A DNA stretch of 64,000 nt from Paenibacillus sp. RC334 (GCF_030034735.1 NZ_CP125370.1:2046001-2110000), one strand, 5' to 3'. Shown: positions 18,309 through 28,559, numbered from the stretch's first letter. Program-made: numbers and translations. The notes: generated by a model from the letters alone, not told the origin.

Positions 18309-18956
18309 ATTCAACTGTCTGAAAGACAGCGGGAAATTGTTGATATTGTCCAGCGCCTGGCGCCTGTTACGGGGGATAAAATTGCTGAGGAGTTGGGGTT
18401 GACGCGACCGACCCTCCGTTCCGATCTTGCGCTGCTCGTCATGCTCGGTCTGATAGACGCCAAGCCGAAGGTAGGATATCTGCCAGGCCGTTACCCTAAA
18501 TACGACAGTCATGTTGGCACCATGCTCAAAAAGCTGACTGTGGCTGATGTGCTCAGTGATCCGATTTTAATTTCTGGTGACGCTACGGCTTACGATGCGG
18601 TACTGATGTTATTTCAGCAAAATACCGGTACGCTGATGGTCACAGGAGAGGATCAGGAGCTGATCGGAATTGTTACTCGCAAGGATCTGCTGAAGGTGAC
18701 GCTGGGGCATACCGATCTTCACGCTGTTCCGGTAACGATGGCAATGACGCGACGCGCCCAAATGACGACACTCACTCCGGGCGATTCTCTGCTGGAGGCG
18801 ATATCCAGGCTCGTTCGTCATCAGGTCAATTGCCTTCCGGTCATGGATGAGCAGTGTATGGAGACCTCCTTCATTCAAACCAATGGATTGGTGGGCCGGG
18901 TTACCAAAACGGATATCATGAACGCTATTTTGAGCTTGACGGAAGAGAAGACGTAA
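18309..18956 (+). CDS. ccpN: CcpN-like HTH-CBS repressor, probable ATT start
   Basis: About 215 residues. The N-terminal winged helix is LSERQREIVDIV...IAEELGLTRPTLRSDLALL. Two CBS domains follow (from about residue 75), ending GRVTKTDIMNAIL. This is the layout of B. subtilis CcpN, which represses gluconeogenic genes and binds adenine nucleotides through its CBS pair. Here AAGGAGG is followed by TAATCATTATTCAACTG; no ATG, GTG or TTG is placed correctly, and the alignment with CcpN starts exactly here. ATT 18309 (eight-base spacing) or ATT 18306 is the best start, as in infC. The longer ATG-started version would be untranscribed in part. Followed at 22 bases by traX. Confidence 0.82.
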   Translation: MQLSERQREIVDIVQRLAPVTGDKIAEELGLTRPTLRSDLALLVMLGLIDAKPKVGYLPGRYPKYDSHVGTMLKKLTVADVLSDPILISGDATAYDAVLMLFQQNTGTLMVTGEDQELIGIVTRKDLLKVTLGHTDLHAVPVTMAMTRRAQMTTLTPGDSLLEAISRLVRHQVNCLPVMDEQCMETSFIQTNGLVGRVTKTDIMNAILSLTEEKT

Positions 18957-18978
18957 AAGAAGAAAAAGGGGGCCTTAT

Positions 18979-19599
18979 ATGTACTGGTTGGCCATGCTGA
19001 CCATGCTGATTGATCATGTTGGACTTGTATTTTTTCCGACTGATCCGGCCTGGAGAATTGCCGGCAGGCTTGCTTTTCCAATCTATGCATATGCGCTGTA
19101 TATGGGGTATGCCCGCACTCGTAATATGCGAGGTTATATGCTCCGCTTGCTCGGAATCGCCCTGATTTCTCAGGTGCCCTATATGCTGGCGTTTGATGTG
19201 TATAGACCAAACGTGGTCTGGACGCTGTTGATCTCGTTGCTGGCGCTGGCTGCTGCGTCGCGATTGAAGAATTGGGTGGCTATAACAGGATTATATGTGC
19301 TCACAGCTCTGGTCATGGAGCTTAGCCTGATGGATTACGGAGCCTATGGACTGCTGCTCGTCCTCATTTACCGCTATACCCGCTCCTATATGATGGTTGC
19401 GGCGCATTTTGCGCTGAACGTCTTATATGATATGGTGCATCACGCGAATCTCCAGCATTTTAGCCTGCTGTCCACCATTCTTATCGCATGCTTTGCATCC
19501 GGGGAGAGCAGATTTTATAGCCGGGTACCGCGCTGGTTGTGGCGCAGCTTTTATCCGGTGCATCTGGCTGCTATTGCGGCCATTCGTCTCTGGCTCTAA
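18979..19599 (+). CDS. TraX family membrane protein
   Basis: 206 residues with six to seven hydrophobic helices. Family marks: the opening MLIDHVGLVFFP, RLAFPIYAYALYMGY and the late AHFALNVLYD. TraX of F plasmids acetylates pilin; the chromosomal Firmicute relatives have no proven role and are thought to be acyltransferase-like. Twenty-two bases behind the CcpN-like gene, so likely co-transcribed. GGGGG lies upstream of the ATG. Confidence 0.82.
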   Translation: MYWLAMLTMLIDHVGLVFFPTDPAWRIAGRLAFPIYAYALYMGYARTRNMRGYMLRLLGIALISQVPYMLAFDVYRPNVVWTLLISLLALAAASRLKNWVAITGLYVLTALVMELSLMDYGAYGLLLVLIYRYTRSYMMVAAHFALNVLYDMVHHANLQHFSLLSTILIACFASGESRFYSRVPRWLWRSFYPVHLAAIAAIRLWL

Positions 19600-19629
19600 T
19601 CATAAGCTCATCATCTTCAAAATCAGCAA

Positions 19630-19675
19630 AAGAACCTTCAAAACCACGCTATAGATGGTTTTGAAGGTTCTTACT
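19630..19675. terminator. Bidirectional Rho-independent terminator
   Basis: Perfect 17-bp stem (19630-19646 with 19656-19672) around a nine-base loop, between the convergent traX-like and deacetylase genes. Confidence 0.85.
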
Positions 19676-19686
19676 TATTCCAAAGT

Positions 19687-20684
19687 TTAGGACGCTTTGT
19701 TAGGACCTTGGGCAAACGGCAACGGTCGTTCCGGAGCGCCTTCCTTCATGTATTGCACCAATACTTCCGGAATATTGTGTATCCCACCTGCATTAACGCG
19801 ATAGCCATTCGTTTGTCCAGGTGAGTTAATGCCACGCTTCACCGTGAAGGTAACGTCAATGCCCAAGGCGCGGCAAATTTCCAGCGTTTCCTTGGTATAT
19901 CCTCCATACGGAAAGGCAAGGACGTTGCGATCATTGTGAAGATACTTGAACAGCTTCTTGTCGGCGGTGTCCAAATCGTTGTAAACCCGTTGCTTGAATT
20001 CGTCCTCGGTTTCCATACGCCCCAGCTTTTTCGAATATACCGGGTCCATGAGAAGCGGTTTTTCCTTGGAGCGTGCTACATTTGTGTATCCATACGCGTG
20101 CTGATCATTGGTGTGATTGTAGAAATCAACACCTTCGGCATGCATGTGCTGGATTTGCTCCCACGTCAGCTTCTTAATACCGATGTGCTTGGGATTACTG
20201 ATCGTGGATGTGATGAGAAAATTGGTTGCAGGTACACGGTACTTTTTCAACACGGGAAAGGTGTCTGTATAAAAAGATTCATAGCCGTCGTCGAAGGTCA
20301 TAAGTACAGCATTATCGGGCACCTTGGCTTTATGTAGAATAAAGTCCGTATATTCTTTCATCGTAATCCAGTGGAAGCCGTTGGCTTTCATTTCATCCAG
20401 CTGCTTCGTAAAATTGCTGAGCTTGAGAGCGCCGGGATCCGGTGGAGTTTTGGTTACTTCATGATACATCAGGACAATAACTTTGTTCTGGTAATATACT
20501 TTATCCGGCGTTGGTGTCAGAGAGAATAAGTGTCGTACCAGTCGATCTGCATTTGCTGTGCGTGTACGGTGAGTCCCTTTAACAAGGGGGGATGGTAGAT
20601 GGTGCGTGCTTCGTACACCAAAATCCCTAAAATAGCTAACATGCTCATAATAAGCATTGTTCTTTTGAATATGACGTGTTTCAT
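19687..20684 (-). pseudogene. Polysaccharide deacetylase, frameshifted at a CT repeat
   Basis: The start is ATG 20684. Its frame encodes KHVIFKRTMLIMSMLAILGILVY, a signal-anchor helix, then QIDWYDTYSL and a stop. The catalytic domain sits in another frame. It has VIVLMYHEV, TFDDGYES (general base and metal Asp), HTNDQHAYG (metal His) and FPYGGY, the NodB deacetylase set. Removing one CT from the TCTCTCT tract (minus-strand; plus-strand AGAGAGA at 20519-20525) fuses them as DTYSLTPTPDKVYY. The intact product of about 331 residues would be membrane-anchored and face outward, probably de-N-acetylating a wall or biofilm glycan. The lesion is either an error or a two-base expansion. Confidence 0.8.
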
Positions 20685-20801
20685 ATGAATGACATCCCCC
20701 GCATGCAGAAATTCTAAAAGTATGGATATGTAAACCCGATATCAACTAGCAAAATCTAGTCTATCATACCTAATACACGCGGGGAAAATATCACAACTTT
20801 G

Positions 20802-23800
20802 TTACCTCTGTGTTGCTTTTGTGGATACCGATGACGCGATAGGGAAATAACCGATCTCTACCGCATGCTGGATCATATTTCGAATAAACTCCAGATCGGT
20901 TGTCGGGCACTTAACGCCAGCCTGATCCAGTAGCGCGGCGGTCACAGGGCAGCCATATCGGTAAGCGGAATCCTTGGCTCCATCACCTTCCAACTGCCCC
21001 ATAGCAAGGTGCAGCGCGTCCTCCTGAATACCGGAAGAGGGGTTCAGCAGCCAAGCGCTATAATCGTCAAAAGGCATCGTGTCTACTGCATATCCGAGCT
21101 GGTTGACCATAGCGATCAGCTCATCATATGGCAGCGGATTCGGATTGCAGATATGGAAAATGCGGTTCGCGCTTTTTTGATGCACAGACAGCTCTACAAT
21201 GGCGCGGCTCGCATAGTCAATCGGCGTAAAGTCCGTATGCCAATCAGCCTGTGGCGCTTTGCCCAGCAACAGCATGGCCTTCATCATCCGATAGTAAGCG
21301 TTGCTGTCGATATTGCGCTGGAAGCGTCCGTTAGCCGAGTGGGCCGTCAAATTACCTGCACGGTAGATAGAGACAGGCGTGCCTGACTGAGCCGCTTGGA
21401 ACAACAGCTTTTCCGCTGCGAGCTTACTGTTCGTGTACAGGTTGTCCACCTGTAGCTCGTCCGGGAAGGAGGACAGTTCCAATACGGATTCCCATTGTCC
21501 TTCATTCGCCAGATCCTCCGGTATGCCCATAGTTGAGACATGATGGAAGGATACACCTGGCTTGGCCTGAGCAATTTTCAGCAGTTCCAGTGTTCCGGTT
21601 ACATTCGTACGGTCAAAGGCAGCCGAATCACCAAAATGGCGAACGTCAGCGGCGCTGTGAATAATGCCGTCAATTTGATGCTCCAGCATATGGCGGTCAA
21701 CGGTAGAGAGGCCAAGGTCTGCCTGCTCCAGATCACCGTACACGGCTTTGACCCGTCCTTCGATCAAGGCGGAGACATCTTGTCCAAAATATCCTGTCAG
21801 TACGGCCTCAATACGCTCGATGCCGGATGGCCCGTCCTGTGATGGGCGTACCATCGCGTACACTTTGACTTCTGTCCGTTGAAGCAGGTCATACAGAATG
21901 TGCGAACCGAGATAACCCGTAGCCCCGGTCAATAAAACAACATTCATGTCGCGTAATTCGGCTACACTCGCAGTGCCCGACAGCTCGATAGGATGTTCAT
22001 TCAGGTCAGTTTTTTCTTGTGAAACCGCTAGTGCTTTGCGTTGCGGCGTTTGTTCCGTACCCAGTTGCTCCACGTATTCAGCAAGCTCGCGAACGGTTTT
22101 GTAACGGAAAAAGTCTCCAATGCGTAACGCGCCATAACGCGGTTTTAAAATAGCTAGCACATGAATGACACGAAGGGAGTCACCACCGATCAGGAAGAAG
22201 TCATCCGTTGCGCCGATGTTGGTTTTGCCAAGTACCTGTGTCCATGCTTCAGCAATGAGCGTTTCTGTTCCTTTACGAAGAGGTTCCCCGCCGTAGGCGC
22301 TGTCGGACACCTCGGGAAGCGGAAGCAGGGCCAGCTTCTTGCGGTCAATCTTGCCAGTCGGTGAAATCGGCATAGCTTCCAGATGAACGACATGGCTCGG
22401 TACAAAATAGGAAGGCAGCTTGCCCGCAATATAAGACTGAATCACGTCTTTCGGAATAGACTGTCCATCCGAAGTGGTGTAATAGCCGACCAGCATATTT
22501 TGATCCGTGTGATCCTTGACGGCTACGACAGACACGTCCTGAACGCCCGGATGCTTGGAGAAATGATCTTCAATCTCTCCGATTTCGATCCGGTTGCCCC
22601 TGATTTTGAGCTGTGAATCCTTCCGGCTTACGTATTCAATCGTACCGTCTGGCAGCAGCTTGGCGATATCGCCTGAGCGGTACATTTTTTCACCCGGAGC
22701 AAATGGGTTGTCCACAAACGATTGTGCTGTCCGTTCCGGCTGATGGAGGTAGCCATGAGCCAGTGCTGGCGTAGCAATACATACTTCTCCCGGAATGTTA
22801 ATCGGGCATAGCTTGTTATCATCGTTGACGATATAGACTTTGTAGTTGTAGATCGGCTTACCGATCGGGATGTTGACGACGTGCTCAGGCACAGCACCAC
22901 GAACCCGGTGGGTCGTGGTCGCTACGGTGCACTCGGTCGGTCCATACACGTTAACGATGTCTGTATCTGTACCGAATTTGCTTTGGAACGCCCGAACCTG
23001 TGAGCCGTACAGCGCCTCGCCTGCCACGGTGACAATTCGTACCTTAGCCAATTTGCGGTAGCCCTCGTCCGACAAATACGTGGACAGCTGATTAAAGAAT
23101 ACGGTTGGCAAGATGGTAATGATCGTCGTGCCTGTGCGTGCGATGGCTTCTGCGAATTCTTCAACAGACACGCGTTCTTCGGAGGACAGCAGATACAGCT
23201 TGGCACCGTAGAACAAGGCTCCAATCGTATCCCAAACGGATGCATCAAAGCTATAGGTGGCGAATTGAGTCAATACATCCTGAGGTGTAATGTCGCAATC
23301 GCGCTGTACGACAGCCCCCAGGTTAACGACGCCACGGTGAGCAATCAGGGCCCCTTTCGGCTTGCCTGTCGAGCCGGACGTATAGATCACATAAGCGAGA
23401 TCATCTGGTCCTACGTTAACGTTTGGATTGCTTGCAGCATAGCCTGCCAGAGGCCCGTTAATGGCCAAAATTTCTTTTACCGTCTCAATGGATCCGCATA
23501 GTTCAGCGGCTTGCCCGGCGAGCGCGGAAGTGGTAAGGACGAAGGGAGAACGCGTGTCCTCGACGATGTAGCTACTCCGATCGGCTGGATGGGCTGGATC
23601 GACAGGTACATATACGCCCCCGGCTTTCAGAATACCAAGCAGGGAAATGACGGTTTCCAGGCTTCGCTCCATGAAGATGGTCACGAATTCGCCCTTGGCA
23701 AGACCTTTGGACAACAGCACACGTGCGACTTGATTGGCACGTTTATTAAGCTCACGGTACGTATATTCCCCGGCGTGGGAAGCGATGGCCGGACGATCAG

Positions 23801-24497
23801 GATACTGCGAAGCGGCTTCCTCGAACATTCCATGAATGGTCTGATGCTCAGGATACTTCACAACTGTATTATTTAAGGCTTCATGAGCTGCCCGATCTGC
23901 TTCGGATAAGATGTCAATCGAATTGACAAGGGCATGGCTGTTGATGAGTGCGCCACGCAGTAGTAATTCGAAGTATTCTGCATACCGGACAACCGTTGTT
24001 TCCAGAAGAAGTGAATCATCATACCGAATCTGGATTTGGTAAGTGCCGTTGCTCTCGATGACAGCCCAATCCATGATACGAGGCTCTGCGCCTTCATCTG
24101 CCAGCAGATTTGCCGAGAACGAGGTATCAGCCTGCGGGTCTGCCAGATAGGCATGTGGTTTATGGAGCATGTCCTGAAACAAGCCTGCCAGCTCATGGAA
24201 AGTAGTATTCTTTTCCATCGTCAGCGAAGCCGTAAGTATACCAGATTGAGGCACCAAAGTAGAGAAGGAGACTTCTTCTTCTGCGGACAGACGATACAGC
24301 CATGCTGCATATACAGACAGAAGCAAAGCATGTTGTTCTTCCGCCGACGTTTGCTGATGCAACAGCTTCGAAATGAATGGTTCTAACTCTACCTGATAAG
24401 CAGAGTATGTATACTTGCGTTGCAGACGTGCAAAATTCAAAGGAACCAGGAATGGGGATGGCGCTGTTTGTATACTGTTTTGTAGCAATGAAGTCAT
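20802..24497 (-). CDS. One-module NRPS: condensation fragment, adenylation, carrier, reductase
   Basis: 1231 residues from ATG 24497 (AGGAGG eight bases upstream). Residues 1-205 resemble the C-terminal half of a condensation domain and lack HHxxxDG. Adenylation: about 215-725, with YTSGSTGKPKG at 372-382, YGPTE at 518-522, Lys716. Carrier: GGDSL with phosphopantetheine Ser774. Reductase: about 850-1225, TGATGYLGSH at 857 onward and Tyr1021-x3-Lys1025. So it activates one amino acid and releases it by NAD(P)H reduction as an amino aldehyde. Pocket residues read D-A-W-T-T-A-V-V-A-K, closest to aromatic or bulky hydrophobic codes, a weak call. No partner synthetase or phosphopantetheinyl transferase is adjacent. 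Amino aldehydes can dimerise to pyrazines; that product is an inference. Confidence 0.9.
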   Translation of the reverse strand: MTSLLQNSIQTAPSPFLVPLNFARLQRKYTYSAYQVELEPFISKLLHQQTSAEEQHALLLSVYAAWLYRLSAEEEVSFSTLVPQSGILTASLTMEKNTTFHELAGLFQDMLHKPHAYLADPQADTSFSANLLADEGAEPRIMDWAVIESNGTYQIQIRYDDSLLLETTVVRYAEYFELLLRGALINSHALVNSIDILSEADRAAHEALNNTVVKYPEHQTIHGMFEEAASQYPDRPAIASHAGEYTYRELNKRANQVARVLLSKGLAKGEFVTIFMERSLETVISLLGILKAGGVYVPVDPAHPADRSSYIVEDTRSPFVLTTSALAGQAAELCGSIETVKEILAINGPLAGYAASNPNVNVGPDDLAYVIYTSGSTGKPKGALIAHRGVVNLGAVVQRDCDITPQDVLTQFATYSFDASVWDTIGALFYGAKLYLLSSEERVSVEEFAEAIARTGTTIITILPTVFFNQLSTYLSDEGYRKLAKVRIVTVAGEALYGSQVRAFQSKFGTDTDIVNVYGPTECTVATTTHRVRGAVPEHVVNIPIGKPIYNYKVYIVNDDNKLCPINIPGEVCIATPALAHGYLHQPERTAQSFVDNPFAPGEKMYRSGDIAKLLPDGTIEYVSRKDSQLKIRGNRIEIGEIEDHFSKHPGVQDVSVVAVKDHTDQNMLVGYYTTSDGQSIPKDVIQSYIAGKLPSYFVPSHVVHLEAMPISPTGKIDRKKLALLPLPEVSDSAYGGEPLRKGTETLIAEAWTQVLGKTNIGATDDFFLIGGDSLRVIHVLAILKPRYGALRIGDFFRYKTVRELAEYVEQLGTEQTPQRKALAVSQEKTDLNEHPIELSGTASVAELRDMNVVLLTGATGYLGSHILYDLLQRTEVKVYAMVRPSQDGPSGIERIEAVLTGYFGQDVSALIEGRVKAVYGDLEQADLGLSTVDRHMLEHQIDGIIHSAADVRHFGDSAAFDRTNVTGTLELLKIAQAKPGVSFHHVSTMGIPEDLANEGQWESVLELSSFPDELQVDNLYTNSKLAAEKLLFQAAQSGTPVSIYRAGNLTAHSANGRFQRNIDSNAYYRMMKAMLLLGKAPQADWHTDFTPIDYASRAIVELSVHQKSANRIFHICNPNPLPYDELIAMVNQLGYAVDTMPFDDYSAWLLNPSSGIQEDALHLAMGQLEGDGAKDSAYRYGCPVTAALLDQAGVKCPTTDLEFIRNMIQHAVEIGYFPIASSVSTKATQR

Positions 24498-24616
24498 TAC
24501 GCTAACCTCCTGAACGTATGATGTCGTAATATGAATGCTAAAGTCAGTAAATGCCTCCGATCCCTTCAAATGCATGAATAGGAGGGAGGCACTACCGAAC
24601 GACTTACTTATGAAAA

Positions 24617-26386
24617 TTATGATTTGGTGCGGTTAGGGTCTGCAATTTTGAAGTAAGAAGTAATCTCCTGAAGCTCTTCCGACATGGAAGACAGCTTATG
24701 GGACGATTCAATGATGGAATCCAGAGAAGCTTTTTGTTCCTCAACCGTTTGCACAATGTGAACACTGTTGTTGGCTGTTTTGCTTACGGTGGAAGAAAGT
24801 TCATCCGCTGTCGCCGTCATTTCCTGCGTACCGGCGGATATTTCCTCGGTAGCGCTGGATACTTCTTGAATTTGCCATGCCACCGTTTTGGTTGCTTGAA
24901 GAATGTTATTGAACAGCTCGCCTGCTTGTCCGGCTACGACGATTCCGCTCTGTGCCTCAACGTTACCTTGTTCCATCGACTTCACAGCTTGACCGATTTC
25001 ACTTTGAATCTCTTCAATCAGCGGCGTGATTTGTTTCGTTGCATCCGCTGTTTGTTCTGCCAGCTTGCGTACTTCGCTGGCAACCACGGCAAAGCCTTTA
25101 CCTTCCTCACCGACACGCGCTGCTTCAATAGAAGCATTCAGGGCAAGCAGGTTCGTTTGGCTGGAAATGCCTGAAATCGTACCGATGATATTACCAATTT
25201 CCTGTGAACGGTCGTTCAGTAACTTGATAATACGGGATGTATTCGTAACTGTATCGGTAATCAAATGCATTTGTGAAGAAACTTTGCCCATGATTTCGTT
25301 GCCTTCATTAGAACGCTTCTCTACCGAATTGGCTTCCTCTGCAACGGTGGCGGAACTGGCGGCAATATTTTGGATAACCGAGGCCATTTCAGCCATGGCG
25401 CGTGCGCTATCGCCCGTTGCCTTTTCCTGTGAACGGATATTTCCCGTAATTTCATTGATGTTCTGATTGATGATGTTCGAATTGATTCCGTTTTGTTCGC
25501 AGATTGCGAGTAATTCCTTCGCCGATTCATTCACTTCATCAGTTGTCAGCTTCACTTTGGTCATAATGCTGTTAATATGGCTTACCATATCGTTGAAGTT
25601 TCTATTCACAACGCCCAGATCGTCTTGCCCTGCTTGAATCTGAACGTCCAGATTTCCACGGCTTACTTCACTGATACCGAACATCAGTTGTTTAATAGGG
25701 GACAACGTACGCTTCACGACCCAATATTGGAGCGCCAAGCAGATGAGCAGGAAGATAGCCAGAATGGTAGCACCGCTGATCAGCAGCTTGGTCAACCCGG
25801 CAGGTACAGCGCCTGCATCTGCATCGACAGCAAAATATGCAAAGATTTTGCCACTTGAATCTTTAAGCGGATACGTCAAGGTTGTCCACGTACCGAAGCT
25901 GTCATCATAGAAACTGGTAAACGTCGGTTTTCCGGTATCCAGCATATGGCTTACACCTTCTGTGACTACAGAGGGTTGTTTGTACATACCGCCGACACCC
26001 AGTTTATCTTTTTCGAATGCTTCTCTCAGAGTGGTAGGCATCGCTACAACAGATGTTTTGTCACCGTCTTCCAGCTCGGTTCCGAAGATATAAGCTTGAG
26101 AGATATTCGGATTCGTCGCTGTGATGTTATCCAGATAAGCGCGGAGTTTTGCCTGAACGGGACCATCATAACTTTTTTCCTGAACAGCTTGGGTTACTTC
26201 ATTTACATTAATTCCCTCAGCCCACTTTAATGTGATTTTTTCCACTTGCCCATGCAATTGGTCTATCAAAATTGTACGCTGGATCAAATAGCTGGACACA
26301 ATGAGGACTAGCCCGATCAATACGATGTTGAAGAAGGATAATAATAAGTTCTTGGTGAAGAAAGATAAGCTACTCCACTTTTTCAA
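24617..26386 (-). CDS. Methyl-accepting chemotaxis protein with dCache-like sensor
   Basis: About 589 residues from TTG 26386 (GGGAG nine bases upstream; an ATG at 26470 has no ribosome site). TM1 is near 12-33. An extracellular domain of about 160 residues ends in [19 protein letters not shown] and [13 protein letters not shown], typical of PAS-like Cache sensors. TM2, HAMP and a long signalling coiled coil with the tip [20 protein letters not shown] follow. It lies 120 bases upstream of the NRPS on the same strand with a hairpin but no clear terminator between, so read-through is possible. The ligand is unknown. Confidence 0.9.
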   Translation of the reverse strand: MKKWSSLSFFTKNLLLSFFNIVLIGLVLIVSSYLIQRTILIDQLHGQVEKITLKWAEGINVNEVTQAVQEKSYDGPVQAKLRAYLDNITATNPNISQAYIFGTELEDGDKTSVVAMPTTLREAFEKDKLGVGGMYKQPSVVTEGVSHMLDTGKPTFTSFYDDSFGTWTTLTYPLKDSSGKIFAYFAVDADAGAVPAGLTKLLISGATILAIFLLICLALQYWVVKRTLSPIKQLMFGISEVSRGNLDVQIQAGQDDLGVVNRNFNDMVSHINSIMTKVKLTTDEVNESAKELLAICEQNGINSNIINQNINEITGNIRSQEKATGDSARAMAEMASVIQNIAASSATVAEEANSVEKRSNEGNEIMGKVSSQMHLITDTVTNTSRIIKLLNDRSQEIGNIIGTISGISSQTNLLALNASIEAARVGEEGKGFAVVASEVRKLAEQTADATKQITPLIEEIQSEIGQAVKSMEQGNVEAQSGIVVAGQAGELFNNILQATKTVAWQIQEVSSATEEISAGTQEMTATADELSSTVSKTANNSVHIVQTVEEQKASLDSIIESSHKLSSMSEELQEITSYFKIADPNRTKS

Positions 26387-26858
26387 AATGTTCCACTCCC
26401 TGGTTGTAATTTTTGTATATGGTGTTGAACCGCTTATCGAATGAGATAATTTAGTCCCCCTTACAAACATAGTAATTAAGGAAATAGACCCCTTGAATTT
26501 TTGTTAGTAGGTCTTTAGTCCTTTTTTTAGATAAGTATGTATCCCTATATATATGTCGTACGATAAGCCCTTGAAATGAATACCTTGCCCAATAAAAATT
26601 TAATTTTTACCGGGTAATTCCTGTGTATATTTCAGTATATTCCATTTTATACTTCAACTTGAAATTGGAATTCATTTCAGGCTTCAAGTAGGTATCCAAT
26701 AGAAACCATCATACTTTATAATAGAGTCAAATGCACTTGCCAATTTGGGACATTTTTCATATTTGGCGTTACAGATGCTTGATTTGCCGCGGTTTTTGCG
26801 TATTCCTTGCAAAATGAGCCAATATAGCAAACACGACATAGGGAGAGGGATGAAGAGA
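26387..26858. other. Long AT-rich divergent spacer
   Basis: 472 bases between the chemoreceptor and the GNAT gene, with no gene supported. TATAAT at about 26717 could serve the GNAT gene. Towards the chemoreceptor there are AT-rich stretches but no convincing sigma-A or sigma-D pair. No structured RNA was recognised. Confidence 0.5.
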
Positions 26859-27329
26859 ATGTCCAAGCTTACAATTGTAAAGGTTAAAAGCGATCATGCA
26901 GTTCTGCATGAATTGATTCAAAGGCTGGATGAGGATTTGCTGGAAAGGTATCCTGCTGATGAAATTTACTTGGTTGATTTTTCCAATCCAAAAGTTAAAG
27001 AGATGATTTTCGCTGTTGTGTATTTGGATGAAAAACCGGTCGCTTGCGGTGGGCTTAGGCCTATAGATGCGGAAGAGATGGAGCTTAAACGATTTTATGT
27101 CGATTCTTCTTATCGCAGGCAAGGTATTGCCGTCAGTCTGTTAGCTTTCCTGGAAGGTGAGGCCCGGAAACGAGGCACTGTAAGAATCAAGCTGGAGACA
27201 GGGGCTGCTCAACCTGAAGCCATTGCGCTTTATACGAAGCAGGGATATGAGCCTATTGAACGATTTGGAGAATATAAAGAGGATGAAAATAGTCTTTGTT
27301 ACGGTAAGAAGCTGACAGTGTCTTTATAA
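26859..27329 (+). CDS. GNAT family N-acetyltransferase
   Basis: 156 residues. The acetyl-CoA site is SSYRRQGIAVSLL (Q/RxxGxG/A motif A), followed by KLETGAAQPEAIALYTKQGYEPI (motif B). The C-terminal tail CYGKKL matches small Firmicute GNATs. ATG 26859 is used because GGGAGAGGG lies about ten bases upstream; an ATG at 26850 is too close. The acetylated substrate is unknown. rpiA follows at 60 bases and may be co-transcribed. Confidence 0.85.
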   Translation: MSKLTIVKVKSDHAVLHELIQRLDEDLLERYPADEIYLVDFSNPKVKEMIFAVVYLDEKPVACGGLRPIDAEEMELKRFYVDSSYRRQGIAVSLLAFLEGEARKRGTVRIKLETGAAQPEAIALYTKQGYEPIERFGEYKEDENSLCYGKKLTVSL

Positions 27330-27389
27330 AACGTTTTCATATAAAATGAATGATGAACCATACTAGCCTATATAGCGGGAGAGATGATA

Positions 27390-28058
27390 ATGAATTTGAA
27401 GCAAAAAGCAGCTGAAAAAGCAGTAGAAGCCATTCAGGACGGCATGAAAGTAGGACTCGGCACAGGCTCCACAGCTTATTGGGCCATTCAAAAAATAGGT
27501 GAGCGTGTGGCGCAAGGCTTACATATACAGGCTGTAGCTACTTCCCAAGCCTCGGAGGATCAGGCCAGAGAACTGGGAATTCCCATCGTTCCATTTGATC
27601 AGATTGGACGACTCGATGTAACCATTGACGGAGCGGACGAGGTGAATGAGCAGCTTGTTCTGGTGAAGGGCGGAGGCGGAGCTTTACTGAGAGAGAAAAT
27701 CGTGGAAAGCAACAGCAACCGGCTAATCATTATTGTGGACGAGTCCAAGGATGTGAAGGTGCTGGGTGCATTTCCATTACCGGTCGAAGTCGTACCTTTT
27801 GCCAGTGTATGGACGTTGGAGGCAATACAGCAGACAGGCTGCCAGGCTGAATGGCGCATGAAGGACGGTGAGCGTTTCCTTACGGATAACGGCAATTATA
27901 TTGTCGATTGTCATTACGGAACCATTGAGAACCCGCAGGAGCTGGAAATCCGATTGAATCAAATTCCGGGTGTGGTTGATAACGGACTGTTCATTAACAT
28001 GGCGGACCAGGTTATCATCGCACGGGCCAATGGACAGATTGATGTTCGAAACAAGTGA
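27390..28058 (+). CDS. rpiA: Ribose-5-phosphate isomerase A
   Basis: 222 residues, family length. GLGTGSTAYWAI (phosphate loop), TIDGADEV (catalytic Asp and Glu) and KGGGGALLREKIV are intact. It interconverts ribose 5-phosphate and ribulose 5-phosphate in the cytosol. ATG 27390 has GGGAGAG about six bases before it and is preferred over ATG 27384. The stop overlaps the next start (TGATG), so rpiA and the VanZ-like gene are coupled. Most Bacillales use RpiB; an RpiA here is normal for Paenibacillus. Confidence 0.95.
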   Translation: MNLKQKAAEKAVEAIQDGMKVGLGTGSTAYWAIQKIGERVAQGLHIQAVATSQASEDQARELGIPIVPFDQIGRLDVTIDGADEVNEQLVLVKGGGGALLREKIVESNSNRLIIIVDESKDVKVLGAFPLPVEVVPFASVWTLEAIQQTGCQAEWRMKDGERFLTDNGNYIVDCHYGTIENPQELEIRLNQIPGVVDNGLFINMADQVIIARANGQIDVRNK

Positions 28059-28504
28059 TGCCTAGCGTCCGTCTGCTTCGTACTGTAGCCTTCGTGGCAT
28101 TCATTTTATATACGGGACTGTTATTATACTGGATGTTTCTTGGTTTTGGACGTACATTACGACCGGGTCCTCCATATTCGTATAATATAGTTCCGTTGGA
28201 TACGATCGGGCGATATCTGAGGGCGGCGCAGTCGCTTCCTTTCCGGGTGTGGGGTGTCAATTTGCTCGGTAATATTGGTATATTTGTCCCGTTTGGCATC
28301 CTTCTGCCTATCATTTGGGTATCCTTACGCAGATTAGGTAGCTTGCTGCTGACAGTGGTGGTCGCGCTGGTCATTCTTGAAGTGTCCCAAATGCTGCTCG
28401 GCGCAGGCACGATGGACGTGGATGATGTGATCCTGAATGTACTGGGCATGCTTATCGGCCGAGTTGTTTACGAGCTTCTACGAAAGAGGTTAGGGATTGA
28501 ATGA
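28058..28504 (+). CDS. VanZ-like family membrane protein
   Basis: 148 residues with four hydrophobic helices. Family marks are NIVPLDTIGRYL, NLLGNIGIFVPFGILLPI and DVDDVILNVLGMLIG. VanZ gives low-level teicoplanin resistance in enterococci, but most chromosomal relatives have no known role. The ATG shares its A with the rpiA stop. A terminator-like hairpin follows three bases after the stop. Confidence 0.85.
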   Translation: MPSVRLLRTVAFVAFILYTGLLLYWMFLGFGRTLRPGPPYSYNIVPLDTIGRYLRAAQSLPFRVWGVNLLGNIGIFVPFGILLPIIWVSLRRLGSLLLTVVVALVILEVSQMLLGAGTMDVDDVILNVLGMLIGRVVYELLRKRLGIE

Positions 28505-28506
28505 TG

Positions 28507-28559
28507 AAAGCCCTGCTCTCACGAACGGTGCTTCTGGTACCGGTTGGAGACGGGCTTTT
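28507..28559 (+). terminator. Probable Rho-independent terminator
   Basis: AAAGCCC pairs with GGGCTTT at the ends of a 38-base loop that can fold again (AACGGT with ACCGGTT). Ends the rpiA-VanZ unit. Confidence 0.5.
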
